Shown one piece after another: positions 21,455 through 33,805 of a stretch of DNA of 64,000 nucleotides. The notes beneath the pieces were generated by a model, which was not told the DNA's origin, did not search any database, and was given only the letters and a program-made list of their open reading frames with translations. Within the stretch, counting starts at the first letter, position 1; the number at the start of each line of letters is the position of its first letter. This DNA comes from Apostichopus japonicus (Eukaryota; Echinodermata; Holothuroidea; Aspidochirotida; Stichopodidae): NCBI RefSeq assembly GCF_037975245.1, contig NC_092581.1, forward strand, positions 13,173,303-13,237,302, read 5' to 3'. The position numbers and the translations under genes are program-made.

Positions 21455-22107
21455 CGATTCACACAGAGATTACAGTAACTTAAAGTTTTGCAGTACCACA
21501 ATTACAATTGGACTGTTCTGATAAATCTGATAAATCGATAGCATGAGCTAGTATAGGTTTACAGTAAGAACTGAGGATACCTGTAATCCCAACAAGTGCA
21601 TCAAACTGGATTAGTTGGGATTACACGTATCGTCAGTTCTTATTATAATCTAATATCACATGCTACCGATTTATAGCACGATCCAGTTATTACTCTGGTA
21701 CAAAACTTTAAGATTTATAGTGATAATAATAATAATATTTCCTTTTTAAATAGCGCTTTTTACCAGCAATAGGTCTCAAAGCGCTTTACAGACGTTATAT
21801 TACCCCTGGTCAAAGATAACCTGTCCCAGAGACAATCCCTCCAGTCGGCAGCAGTTATATACTGCGCCCAATGACAAGCTTCCTCACAGGTACCCATTTA
21901 ACCCCTGGGTGGAGAGAGGCAAGTGAGATAAAGCATCTTGCCCAAGGACACAATATAAAGAACTAGGCAGGAATCGAACCAGCAATCCTTGGATCACGAG
22001 TCCGACGCCTTAGCCAATTGGCCACCACGCTCTCAGTAGTTACTGCAAGGAGCTGCTACTCTAACAGAGTAGCAGCTCCCTGGTTACTGTATCCTCTGTG
22101 TGGATCG
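21455..22107. mobile_element. Foldback DNA element with nested SINE (copy 1)
   Basis: The outer inverted repeats are CGATTCACACAGAGATTACA (21455) and, inward from 22107, CGATCCACACAGAGGATACA. Inside are further palindromes: GTAAGAACTGAGGATACCTG paired with ACACGTATCGTCAGTTCTTA, ATAAATCGATAGCATG paired with CATGCTACCGATTTAT, and a perfect 14-bp hairpin GGAGCTGCTACTCT / AGAGTAGCAGCTCC at about 22051-22082. A SINE is inserted on the minus strand (21720-22045). A second copy without the SINE lies at 32789-33040. It has no coding capacity. Confidence 0.75.
21720..22045 (-). mobile_element. tRNA-headed SINE (family B), minus strand
   Basis: From about 22045 the minus strand reads GAGAGCGTGGTGGCCAATTG...GGCGTCGGACTCG...GCTGGTTCGATTCCTGCC, a tRNA-like head with A- and B-boxes. 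The body follows with TTGTGTCCTTGGGCAAGATG, CCTCTCTCCACCCAGGGGTT, and a 3' end with AAAGCGCTTTGAGACC, AAAAAGCGCTATTTAAA and (ATT)n. The same body is at 54175 onward on the plus strand. It disrupts the foldback element. Confidence 0.8.
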
Positions 22108-23142
22108 GGATGAAGATGACTAAGATGAAGGAAAAGACGAAAACAGACCTGCACTTTGATAGATTGCGGAGGAATTTAATATATATTCCTGTAAGTTGCA
22201 ACCTAAGCAAGTATTATGACCGTTGAACCATCAGTTAAACCATCATACTTACGAGCCCCGGTCAATTGTGTTTCGTATGGTGTAGTAGACGTTTTCTTAC
22301 GTTAATTCGTTTTGAAACCGTAGCTCAAGCCACTTCCACCCAAACGTATCCAATACAGTACTATTATTAGGAGGGGAACCGTTAACATTTCTGTGCGTGT
22401 TTTTTTTTTTAAATTAAATTCTTAAGGTAGAATTCATCTCATTTGACAATGAAAAATTAATTAGTTAATTCATATCTTCCAGACAATATAACACTCGATC
22501 TCAAAGGGAAGCTATCTCTTTTCTAGCAATTTATCTGTATGCATACATATATATGTTTTCCCTGTAGTAGTCAATAGAGCGACCAGTGTTCTATCATTAT
22601 CGCGAGAAAATATTATGAAGAAAATATGACAGATGCTTCTAAAACCACCAGCCAAAGAAAGCAAGGGGGAAAAAAGTAGATAATTTCGTTAAAATGCGAA
22701 TCGCGTACTCTCAATTTATTTACATTACTATTGTGACGGCTATTTTCAGTTAAATGTTTGTACATGTCTTGTATAGGTTTATATGAGAAAACGTGAGCTT
22801 GAATTAAATTAGGAAAAGAAAAAGGATGGACAGGAAGAAGAATAAGAAGTCTTCACCGTTGGCAATGATTGAATTTTCGAATTAAAGTCAACTACAATTT
22901 GTTTAAACGTGTGAAGGCTGTGAGCCACTCCAGTGTTCCCAATTATTCCATCGCTACTCGTATAATAGAAACGTGTATACAGTAACTCGCTATATATACT
23001 CAGTATTGTAAATTACTCCTGCTCCCACCTTGTGGCAGCCCCTCTCTTCTGTTAAAACTGCTAAGATAATTAATTCCCTTTTTTTAAGAAAACTGAAAGA
23101 ATCAGAACTTATGTGTAAGGTGCTAACATTCCTACCATTCAC
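22108..23142. other. Unrecognised AT-rich stretch
   Basis: No gene recognised. Confidence 0.4.
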
Positions 23143-23780
23143 ATGTTAATCTCTTCTTTCTCATGTTAATCTATTCTTTATCCTGTTAATCTCTTCTTTA
23201 TCATGTTAATATGTTCTTTCTAATGTTTATCTCTTCTTTATCATGTTAATGTTCTTTCTCATGTTAATATGTTCTTTCTCATGTTAATCTGTTCTTTCTT
23301 ATGTTAATCTGTTCTTTCTTATGTTAATCTGTTCTTTATCATGTTAATCTGTTCTTTCTCATGTTAATCTCTTCTTTCTCATGTTAATCTTTTCTTTTTC
23401 ATGTTAATATGTTCTTTCTCATGTTAATCTGTTCTTTCTTATGTTAATCTGTTCTTTCTTATGTTAATCTGTTCTTTATCATGTTAATCTGTTCTTTCTC
23501 ATGTTAATCTCTTCTTTCTCATGTTAATCTCTTCTTTCTCATGTTAATCTCTTCTTTCTCATGTTAATCACTTCCTCCTCATGTAAATCACTTACTCCTC
23601 ATGTTAATCTGTTCTTTCTCATAATTATTTCTTCTTTCTCATGTTAATCTCTTCTTTCTCATGTTAATCTCTTCTTTCTCATGTTAATCTCTTCTTTATC
23701 ATGGTTACCTGTTCCATGTCATATTAATCTCTTCTTTCTCATGTTAATCTATTTTTTCTAGCGTTAATCTGTTCTTTATT
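23143..23780. repeat. 20-bp minisatellite (about 32 copies)
   Basis: Consensus ATGTTAATCTCTTCTTTCTC. Variants alternate CTCTTC, TGTTC and ATGTTC in the middle and CTC, TTC or ATC at the end. Units near the edges (23560-23600, 23700-23780) are more diverged. There are no unique spacers, so it is a tandem array and not a CRISPR. Confidence 0.95.
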
Positions 23781-24909
23781 TTATTAATGGGTTCTTCACT
23801 CATCTTTATCTATCCGCTTCCATATTTCTGTCTTTGTTTTCGCTTCCTATCTTTTCATTTACCGTTCTGTCTCTTTCTTGTCCTGTAACTTTATTTTATT
23901 CCCTTTATGGTGACTAACCCGATAACAGTCATTTTGTTTTTACGTGTCCTTCATATTAAGCTATTTTCTATACTGTACTGTGTGTTATGTTGTCTTCTGT
24001 ACAATAATATGAAAAATAAATTAGAATTGAATGGAATAAAATGTTTGTCAATATGTTAAGATCATCCAAATTATATATCAAACTTGAATTCACTGCTAAA
24101 ATAATTCAACCGTATTTTCATGTCGGTTTGTTTTACAATATTTTTTTGTTATAATTTTCGTGAAACTTTCAATGCGTCAATGTTCGAATGTTATCTGTTT
24201 CATGAAAAATAAGAATTGCACGAGCTACGTTAATTTCATAAATAATTGACGATATCAAGAAATTTACCTCCTGTCGCAATTTGCAACAAAAGAAAGTAAC
24301 TCGTTTGGCTGATTTTCTCCACATGTAATACGAAGAGAACAATGAACAACGAATAATTACGTTTTAGCATAAAGTAAAAAGTTTTGCCGTAGTCCCCCCC
24401 CCCCTCCACCCCAGCGATACCTACCAGGAGGGAAGGATTGACATTGGGAGAGGGAGGATGGATAGATAGTGGGGTGCGGGAGGGGGTGGGCGGTGGAAAG
24501 GTTTGGTGTGGAGGAGAGGAGGAAAATAAAAGATGTATTCTTATACAAAACTTTAAATTCTGACAACATTAATCACTTTTTATTTAGTAAAAACAATCGC
24601 CGGGCAACGACCGTCTGATAATGAGTTTCTGCACAAATGCTGGAGCTTTATATTTAATAGTAGGACGCACCATTACTCCTAGCCAGGCTCTTATCAAGTA
24701 TGAGGAATTAAGAAGTTGTGATGTGTCGCGATTAAAGGATTTAATTTGAAGGTATACAGCACGTATGGTTGACAATGTGCAAAGTGAAGGCACAACAAAC
24801 GTCTTATTTTGAGTATAAATTAAGTTGTCTATAAGGTAATGGCTTAAAATTTTGTTAAGACAGACAGCTTTACAACTATAGACGTAAGGTGTTCTGAAGC
24901 ACCTTTAAA
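23781..24909. other. Unrecognised stretch
   Basis: C-run at about 24395-24405 and a purine-rich tract at about 24430-24530. No gene supported. Confidence 0.4.
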
Positions 24910-25256
24910 CAGGGGCGTAACCACATATACTTTTAGGGGGCGGGGCCAAATCCCCAGAATAAAATCAGGCCAAAGTCCTCAGAATAAAATCAGGGGGATC
25001 ATCCCCTGCCCCTGCCCTCCCTATGTGTACAGTACACAAATACCTAACATGTATATGCGGTACGACCTAAACAGTCGAAAAATCAACATTCTTTCAAACG
25101 TTTCAACGTATTTATAGCACAATATTTCATATAATGCACACTGCATTTTACCAAAATTTCTCAAGTGGGACACCCCTCCCCCTTAGACCCCTACCCTGGA
25201 CTACTAAACATCTAAGAACCCCCTCCCTCCAGTAAAAAATAGTATTGCGTCCCTAG
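24910..25256. mobile_element. Possible hAT-like MITE
   Basis: The left end CAGGGGCGTAACCACATATA resembles the hAT termini elsewhere here. A possible right end ATTGCGTCCCTAG (about 25244-25256, inward CTAGGGACGCAAT) is a weak match. The interior has repeated CAGAATAAAATCAG. No clear target duplication was found. Confidence 0.4.
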
Positions 25257-25299
25257 ATCCCAATAGTTAGTATTATACAGAGCCTTTTACATTACTTAA

Positions 25300-26235
25300 C
25301 GATGTGTACTCCAACTCATTCTCATGGATGTGTAATCGATCTCATCCTTATGGAGTGTACTCGAACACATCCTTATGGAGTGTACTCGAACCCATCCTAA
25401 TAAATTTTTACTCGAAATCATCCTTATAGATGTGTACTAAAACTCATCCTTATAGATTTGGACTCGAACACATCCCTAGCTATTTGCACTCGACCTCATT
25501 CTATAGATGTGTACTCGAACTCATCCTTATGGATGTGTTCTCGAAAAGAAGTCCTTATGGAGTGTTCTCGAACACATCTTTATATGACTTACTCGAACAC
25601 ATCCTTATGGAGTGTACACGAGCTCATCCTTATGTATTTGTACTCTACCTCATTATATAGATGTGTACTCGAACACATCCTTATGGATATGTACACGAAC
25701 TTATCCTCATAGATTTGTACTCTAACTCATCCTTATAGAGTGTACTCGAACTCATCCTTATGGATTTGTACTCGACCTCATTCTTTAGATGTGTACTCGA
25801 ACTCATCCTTATTATATGGATGTGTTCTCGAAAAGAAATCCTTATAGAGTACTCGAACACATCCTTTTAGACTGTACTCGAACACATCCTTATGGAGTGT
25901 ACACGAGCTCATCCTTATGTATTTGTATTCGAACTCATCCTTATGGATCTGTACTCGAACTCATCCTTATAGATGTGTAATCGAACTCATTCTATAGATG
26001 TGTATTCGAACTCATCCTTATCGATTATGTTCTCCAAAAGAAATCCGTATGGAGTGTACTCGAACACATCCTTATGGAGTGTACACGAGCTCATCCTTAT
26101 GTATTTGTACTCGACCTCATTATATAGATTTGTACTCGAAATCATCCTTATTGATGTGGAATCTTACTTATCTTTATGGATGTTTACTCGAACTCATCCT
26201 CATGGATGTGTACTCGAATTCATCAATATAGTTCT
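25300..26235. repeat. ~25-bp minisatellite with higher-order organisation (about 37 copies)
   Basis: Units such as TGTACTCGAACTCATCCTTA with a TGGATG, TAGATG or TGGAG ending repeat throughout. A distinctive variant TCGAAAAGAA(A/G)TCC recurs at 25541, 25828 and 26033 (the last as TCCAAAAGAA), each followed by the same variant order (ACACATCC, then ACACGAGCTCATCC, then GTATTTGTA). This implies amplification of multi-unit blocks. Frames here are repeat translations. Confidence 0.9.
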
Positions 26236-27186
26236 GAAGGCATTTTATTATATATATACTATAGGGTAAGTGCTCATATTCACATTCGTTGAGAGATTTG
26301 TGCTAGTAATTATTCTGGTACTCAAACCAAGTAGAAGGTATTCATGATTGTACTCATACAGTTGTACTCGTACAACAAGTATGGTTCCAATTTCCATTTC
26401 TTTTCTTAGTTACTTTTTCTTTTTCTTTTCCTCTTTTGAACAGAGTCAGTTCCAGTTATTTCCTATCGTATTATCTCCATCTATACAGAGAGGTTTTACA
26501 TAGACTTGTACAACATATTAAAAAGACAACCCGCCAGGAGAAAGGAAAAAGGTAAACCTCATATTGCGCTTTATTAATTCTCAAACAAACCTTGACACTG
26601 ACTGCAAACCTCGGTGTACAATGTGACGCCAATGAAAGAAACAAGATAATATTCCACACTGTTCGTTGAAATCGCTATCTCAATGTATATTCAAGATACG
26701 GATATACTTGAAATGTAACCTCTCTTGTAGATTTGACTGGCTAATCCATGATGTGGATCAGGGTAGGTAGTCTTGGATACCATCCATCTTATAAACTTCT
26801 TCTTGATTTATCCTCGAAATGTGATACATTTGAATTGTTGATTAGTTGTCAATGTTCCAAATCTGAACGAGTAAACCATCTTAGTGAGGAGATAGTGTCT
26901 GAATGAGCAATAACGTGAGAGAGAGAGGTACCGTACGAATTTGATGGACTAATATAACAGATTTGTATTGTCAGGGGCGAATTTTTCCTTAAAAAATTCA
27001 AGTTTATGGAAACAGAGGATTGGCGCGACTAATCGGTGGAGATTAAAAATTACGGTACAGCGATAAATTCAGGTCTCGTGACCATTTCTACAACAGACTG
27101 ATGTGGATGATATTGAGTCTTAGTGAATTATATTCCTTTATATCTGTACTGCATTGCAAATGGAAATGTTTAATTCTTTAGTTTCG
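26236..27186. other. Unrecognised stretch
   Basis: No gene recognised. Short GTACTC motifs continue to about 26370 (ATTGTACTCATACAGTTGTACTCG), suggesting decayed edges of the minisatellite. Confidence 0.4.
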
Positions 27187-27377
27187 AGACACTCCAAGAT
27201 TAATTTATGTCGTCCAGTTACTGAGTTGTTGACAATTCATAATCATGGACGTTAAATATGAATCTAAGAGACTGACTTCGGTCAGCTTGCGGCTTTGATA
27301 AGCCAATGAGGCTTCTTCGCGAGTTCCTGCTTGCAGGAGGATCTAAAATACATACATACATACATACACGCATACAT
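27187..27377 (+). mobile_element. 5'-truncated SINE (family A), copy 3
   Basis: Starts at CACTCCAAGATTAATTTATG, lacking the tRNA-like head. It continues through CTTCGGTCAGCTTGCGGC and CCTGCTTGCAGG to GGATCTAAAATA and a (CATA)n tail. 5' truncation and the same tail as the 5.1-kb copy fit LINE-mediated insertion. Confidence 0.8.
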
Positions 27378-28150
27378 ATATTACAACGTCACAAATTTAC
27401 AAAGTGGCAGCTTCCAGACATCACTTTTAAACGATCATAATATTTAAAGGATCAAGATTAAGGCGGTGGGGGGGGGGGGTGGTGGTATGGCGTGGGAGGT
27501 GGTCTTCACAAATATGTCTGCCATATAAGCCAAATATGATAGTTTGGTTTTCAGTCCCCTTTAAGATACGAAGTACGTATAAAGATTAAACAAGATAACC
27601 CCTTGAGTGACAATAGCTGACCCTTTCTTGAATCTTGACCTTTCTGGCATATACGGAGACGACACCTAATAGAAACAAATTGTCCTAACTTGTTGGACAC
27701 TTCTGACCTTAAAAAATGCATATGCAAAGTTTCGTATATATATGGCCCTCATATACGTGGTGTACATGCTATAATTTAATATAATCAAGGATCATTACAG
27801 TTGTCGAACAATACAACATACATATTCATAAAGTGCGGACGTATACAACAATATGAAGCACTGTTTAGTTTGCGTCATATATACAATCGTCTTATCTGTG
27901 CAAATCATTTAATTCCTATATTTGCGACGACTTCAAGATATGGACAACTTATTATCACAGTTAGGCTCAATTGTAAGGATAAATCCAGAAAGTGCATTTC
28001 CATGAACGAATGAACACACCGGCTTCCTATACGCATACATCCTTCACAGCGAAGGAACATTTCCTATGGAATTCCTATACCGAAGTTCAGTGTGAGTAAT
28101 TTGCCCATCTGTAAAGCGTCGTTTTACTTTATAACGTACGTCATCCTTTT
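27378..28150. other. Unrecognised stretch
   Basis: G-run at about 27470-27480. No gene supported. Confidence 0.4.
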
Positions 28151-28312
28151 GATCATGTGTAGTATATTTCCCTTTCGAGGTGAATGGTGATACACACCCG
28201 ACGATGATCACACAGTCACAGTCTCGATGCAAGGTGACTGGGGTTGAGAGCGGATCAGTCGTTCGGTTGTTTGGTTTTAGTGCCCAGATTCTTTCCTGGG
28301 TGACTTTTCTTC
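28151..28312 (+). mobile_element. Third copy of the U2-headed retroposon (5'-truncated)
   Basis: Begins inside the U2-derived part (GATCATGTGTAGTATATTTC) and continues through the same tail as the 3.3-kb dimer: CCCTTTCGAGG, CGATGATCACACAGTCACAG, GCGGATCAGTCGTTCGG, and the hairpin CCCAG-ATTCTTTC-CTGGG. The loss of the first 25 nt of the head is like 5' truncation in LINE-type retroposition. It proves the head and tail belong to one mobile unit. Confidence 0.75.
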
Positions 28313-31250
28313 AAAGGTTTTCAACCTTGAATATCATACATATTCATAAATATGTAAATTTAACCAAAATATCTTGTTTCTCCTTCAGGCTCCTTTCCGT
28401 TTAATAAAATGATGCACCATCCGATCCTTGGTACGCGGATACATGTACGAGCTATGTTTCTCTGTGATTAACACCTCCGTATATACGTAGTAATTAAAGC
28501 TTCTTTAATCACATTCAATGTACGATGTACAGAAGGGCTTCGACCTTTACTGGCGTGATGATCGGTGCAATAATGTCTTCGTAGCGATCTTACCAATTCA
28601 ATCTTAAATCAAAACCTTATACCTCGCGGTGAAGCAAAAAGAGGATTGCTCTCTTTCAAAGAATAGTTAGTCCCGGCGGTTAGAAAGCCGAGTCCAAATT
28701 ATTCAAGATCTTCTAATGTCAATAATGAGGATGTCAATAAAGGGGATGCGACATGCCACTGTCCAATCTTTGCTTATGGCTAAAGAATGAAATTATCGAA
28801 TTAATGTGATAGGCAAAATGGGAGACGACTTTTCCAGCCATTGGTACTTTATTCCACATCTTAAGAATGGACTAAGTAACCTTTGAAATTTTGATGACAT
28901 TATAAGAGTTAGACCACGCCTATGTATGTGAGTTTAGTCATGAATATGCAACACTCAACAGCAACGGTTTCACCGGTGCAACACATGCATACTTTACTCA
29001 TGTTTTAGATTCCTAATATATGAGTTAAAAAGTTGAAGTTGTAATCCATAAGCTCTTGCGGGCATCAACCACATTCGTGGTCGCTTAGCGCCGTAAAAGA
29101 ATCACTGCCTCGTGAACTGTCTTGATATATTTAGCCCCATGGTCCGGCAGTAGTATATTCGGTACTGATAACAGTAATGCATTGCTAAGGTATGCATACT
29201 GTGCAGATACATACTACACACTAATCCTGTTATATAATAGTATAGGCTTACTGATACCTCTGCGTTAGGCTTTATAATAGAACTATTTTCATATTATGTA
29301 GGACTTCGGAAAGCAAGATTATTGCTGAATTGAATATACAATAAAGATGCTAAGTCAGTGTTCCTTCGATCAGCTTCATCGAACGTCAGTTATAGAACTA
29401 GAGCTGAATGTTACTGTTAGTAGGGCATATAGGTCTTAGTATATTATTAGTAGCCTAGTCAGAGACCTAGTTCTAATAAAGTTAAGCTATTAGACCTAGT
29501 CAGAGAGACGGATTGGAACATAACCGAATGTCTGTGATACCAAGTGTAGTATTATGCTTGACCCTAAGCTATGGTTTGCACACTTGTTACAGTTGTCACT
29601 GCCATAGTCACATCTTCGATCAGCTGTTCTTTGAGCAAGTAGAGCTGAGAGCTTGATTGCTACTAAATATGCATTACAATGCGTTCTCTCATTTTCTTGT
29701 TTAAATCAAGAGGCACGGCGTAACAGAATACATTAATGAAATCTGTCCTCAGCCGATAAACTTTGTGATACTTTCGATCATTAAGTTTGCAATTAATAAA
29801 ACGTTTTTGGCGAAATTAGCTTTGGAGAAACCGTTCATATTTCATGATTCGTCAGATAAGAAGCTTCAACCAAGTCCCAATGTTTTTTTTTTTTATTCCT
29901 ATTTCCTATTTCGAAACGCACAGAATCACTTGAATTCTTATATCGTTCCAGTATGCGTCCTAGATTAAGTCGTTCCAGTATGCGTCCCAGATTAAAGCAA
30001 TTTCAAACTCAAATGTAACTTGAAACAGATGAAGGACATGAATAGTGGCTATATATAGAAAACGTATATACAATACACACAAGCTGTTAGATGAGACAAA
30101 ATTGAAGAACTCACCCTAAAGGGAAATGAGACAATTATCCTCCCTGTCTCTGCAATAAACTTGAATCCAAAATAGTATGTAAGACTATTCTGGTCGTTAT
30201 GTCGAGAGATATTTTTAAGCCGTTATAGCATAAGTGCGCGCTAGACAAAGTCTACGTAAGCTCTATGAACTATAAATTGAACCAAAATTTGTTTGAAATT
30301 TTTTAATAAATGAAAAAATGTATATGCATGTCTAGAACGCGACTCAAAAAGGATAAGTGAGCTATCTTGCAACGAGTGGAGAGGCGGGTTTCAATTTCAT
30401 TCATTCCCAAGTTAATTATATTCCTTTGCTACGATTTGCAAAAGTCAGAACGTGTCGTGACGTGATACTCGTATAGGTGGGACTGGGGGGGGGGGGTGCA
30501 TGAGGAGACACCATATATAATTTCGGGTGGCAGTATTGTGACAGGTCAACGGGAGGAAACAAGACTCAACACCCCTCCCCCCTGCCCAAAGAAGACTCAC
30601 TAAAACATTTTCGCGCACAAAAATTAATTTTCTTTTAACTTTATCATCCAGCGATAACATATTTTCCATACCATTCTTTTTCTTACCTTAATCAACTAAA
30701 TTGGTCAATTTCTTTGTTGATGAGTTAACAGCTCGAAGCTCTAAATAACCCATCATTTACATATGATAAGTGTTTTTAGTACGTCATAATAATACCAGCC
30801 AAATGAAGGATTTTTTAAAACTCTTCTTCTGTGATGAAAATGTAAAGGTCGTGTCCTTGAACTGTTAACTATAAAATATAAAGATGAAACCAAACAAACA
30901 ATATATACGTAAATATAAAGTTTGAAGGTTGAATCCCACCGCTGTTACCATATATGCTGTTACCATATGTTGTTTTGAGCATGAACTACTACCGCATTGG
31001 GGTTAATATCATTTGTTCTATCGGAATAGTCTTCACTGGCAAGCGGACCAATGAAACGTTTTCATTAAAATACGAAAATTAGCAAAAGTATTCCACAAAT
31101 ATTTGAATCGTTTTTCACTTTCACAGCTTAGTGCTCAGGTGAACCAAATGTAAGACAGGAAGGTAGAAACTATATTGTTGTTATAATTTGCATAAATATG
31201 TTCATTATCTCGTAATAAAGAAGATGAAAGATATTTATTATCTCGCGATG
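28313..31250. other. Unrecognised stretch with small tandem duplications
   Basis: A 27-bp direct duplication (CGTTCCAGTATGCGTCC...) lies at 29944-29970 and 29971-29997. CCTAGTCAGAGA is repeated near 29454 and 29497. GCTGTTACCATAT is repeated near 30949 and 30957-30975. A G-run is at about 30485-30496. No gene recognised. Confidence 0.4.
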
Positions 31251-31288
<38 letters not shown>

Positions 31289-31362
31289 TATAAATATATA
31301 TATATATAATATATATAAATATATATATAATATATATAATAATATAATATATATATATATTT

Positions 31363-31445
<83 letters not shown>

Positions 31446-31446
31446 A
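31251..31446. repeat. (TA)n array with AATAT variants
   Basis: Interrupted TA repeat with recurring ATATAAATA and TAATATA. Confidence 0.95.
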
Positions 31447-32590
31447 TATTGATAGATCTTGAAATATTTATACGGAGTAACCATTATAAAGACGAGAAAT
31501 CCGGCATCTTTACATTTGATCAAGTTTAATTGTGTCCTTTGGATTGGGGGGGTGGGTGGTGATAGGGGGGTATTTTATTTACCGTATACCGTATACTTGA
31601 TCTTGGCGATGGCCCTTCTCTTCCCACCCCCCTCCCACCCACCAATATGACCATGTTTACAATCACCTTCAGTCCCCGTGTTTACACCCAAGTTAAGTAA
31701 CTAAAAGCAATTCCTTGATTTGATTAAAGTCTACCATAGGTAAGTCGAATACAGGTGGCGTAGTTGCTGAAGTGATTGAGAAGCCCGGCTTGTAAGAAGA
31801 CATAAACGATCCTCTATTCTTAAAATAACAAAATAACAAACTCGAAACGGAGAGATACACATGAGGCAGCCGTTGACATGTCCCTAAATTCCCAGTCCGA
31901 AATTAGGACATTCACAAGAAACGGCAGAGACAGTCTTTACATATTGAATCATAGCCCTCTTGTCTAAGGTTTTCTGTGTTTCTGTGTTTTTCAAGGAGAA
32001 ACCCGACTCAATTCAATTTTAGTGTCGTTTTCTACTCTTTCTGCTTTTTTTTTCTCTCTCTTTTTTACTTACTGTTACTTTTCTGCCGCTATTAAATGTA
32101 GCACAAATCGATAATATCTTAGACAACAATATTGAATTTAAAAGAATTTAAGACAATAAAAGGGGCAGAATTACATTGATAGAATTATTATTCAAGAGAT
32201 AAATCTTTTACTGTTCGGTCAAAAGTGAATGGTAACGTGATTGGTAAGGCCATCGGTATGTATTGACTCCAGATATACGCTAGAAAGTCAAAATATGGTC
32301 ACTAGATTTTATATCTTCAATGAGCAATTATTCTTCGACACTCTCAAAAGCATAGGTCCTCATTGGTTTATCGTACCCTCTAGGCTAACACGTTTCTCTA
32401 CGACTGTGATTAATTTTGTTTAAAACACTGTCGGGCAAAAATTTTGAATAGTTTCAGTTAATTTTTACTGTGCCAAATTTTGGAGTGTGCTAAAAAAGTG
32501 TCTGATGATATTTTAGTTATATAACAAAACTAAATACAAACTAGGCCTATCATCATTTTAAACAGTATGTAGCAGTCAAAGTTTGGTTAC
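31447..32590. other. Unrecognised stretch
   Basis: G-rich at about 31544-31570, T-rich at 32046-32070. No gene supported. Confidence 0.4.
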
Positions 32591-32721
32591 CCTCTCTGTA
32601 TTTTAGAAAGTTTCGCCGTCCGTCTTTTCTTGCTAAAATCGGTCAGTCGAAGCATGGTTTTACCTTCATAGTCGAAGAATCCCAAAAGGTCATACGACGA
32701 ATCAGACACCGAAATGTCCAT
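32591..32721 (-). CDS. Weak candidate first coding exon on the minus strand
   Basis: On the minus strand an ATG (32721) opens a 43-codon frame: MDISVSDSSYDLLGFFDYEG, then KTMLRLTDFSKKRRTAKLSK and IQR. It is followed by AGAGG|GTAACC, a possible splice donor (GT at 32590-32589). The frame is open for over 100 codons including upstream sequence, and its composition is more protein-like than neighbouring frames. The upstream part overlaps the foldback element starting at 32789, so only the ATG-proximal part is proposed. No family recognised. It could be chance. Confidence 0.25.
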
Positions 32722-32788
32722 TACCCTTATTACACTACTCTTTTCCCACGGGCATCCCTGGCTTATGTGCGTATAGCCGTAAGGCAAC

Positions 32789-33040
32789 CGATCTACATAG
32801 AGATTACAGAAATTACTGAAATTTTTTTTTTTATACCACAGTATAAAATACTCGATCGTGCTATAAATCGGTAGCATGTAACTGAGGATATGTGTAATCC
32901 CAAGGTATACAGCTTGATGTATTTTTGGGGATAACACATCTCCTCAGATCTTACTGTAACCAGGGAGCTGCTACTCTAAATGTAACCCTTATAGCACATG
33001 CTACATATTTATCAGTACTGTGTTCTCTGTGTTTGTATCG
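32789..33040. mobile_element. Foldback DNA element (copy 2)
   Basis: The ends are CGATCTACATAGAGATTACA (32789) and, inward from 33040, CGATACAAACACAGAGAACA, matching the 21455-22107 element. It shares GCTATAAATCGGTAGCATG, AACTGAGGATATGTGTAATC and GGGAGCTGCTACTCTAA. The inner palindrome GAGGATATGTGTAATCCCAA / TTGGGGATAACACATCTCCTC is clear. It has no SINE, which confirms that the SINE in copy 1 is a later insertion. Confidence 0.7.
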
Positions 33041-33730
33041 ATGGCCATATAGGACATTATGAAACCAAGCCTTCTGTTGTATTTGGTACATACACGAGCC
33101 AACAAAATGTCATAATTACCGATTAGGTGATTCTCAGATTGGAAAAAATCTCTCTCCTCGATTATCCCCTATATACACCACACCTCTCTAGTCCCCGTCC
33201 CCGCCCCCGCGTTTCATGTTTTTTTTTCTGTTTCCCTCTCTCTCTCTCTTGAGTGCATGGTCCTGTTACCCGCCCCTGTTCTTTGTTACTGAGCCATGTT
33301 CCATGTAAGTGCAATAAGTGTTCAGATTATTCCGTGGATCTACCCCGGGGACACTTCAAGAGAGTCAGGCTCCTGTTCTAATTGCCACTTTAAATTCTCG
33401 AGCATTCCCATGGTTACACTCTTATCGCTGGACGACCTATTAGAAAATTAGTAAAGACTTTCTGTATATACTTCGCCAATTACCATTAGCAGACCTATGT
33501 ATTGGCATACATACCGTACTTTCTCTTCCCACCAAAATCGACTATATGAAAAGTTGCACAAAGTTGATACTCAATACTTTTGCATTATGGGAGTTAAATC
33601 CATTTGTGAAAAAAAAATGGTTCGGGCTACAGTAAGTCGCATATACTCTTTAAAAACTTGTCCGTACCACACACACGTCGGCGTGCAATTATACACTTCC
33701 TCGACGAACAATACCACAATGATCGCAAGT
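33041..33730. other. Unrecognised stretch
   Basis: T-run near 33219-33226 and (CT)n near 33235-33250. A frame near 33294-33380 contains PCKCNKC, but the rest has no recognisable domain. No gene supported. Confidence 0.35.
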
Positions 33731-33739
33731 TGTATATAT

Positions 33740-33804
<65 letters not shown>
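33731..33804. repeat. (TA)n array
   Basis: Nearly pure TA with one AAATA interruption. Confidence 0.95.

Positions 33805-33805
<1 letters not shown>

Noticed and set aside
23143-23780. Regular 20-bp repeats suggesting a CRISPR array
   Set aside because: Units are contiguous with no unique spacers, and the window is eukaryotic.
33294-33380. PCKCNKC zinc-knuckle-like frame
   Set aside because: The frame ends soon after and neighbouring frames are broken. No transposase or gag family could be recognised.
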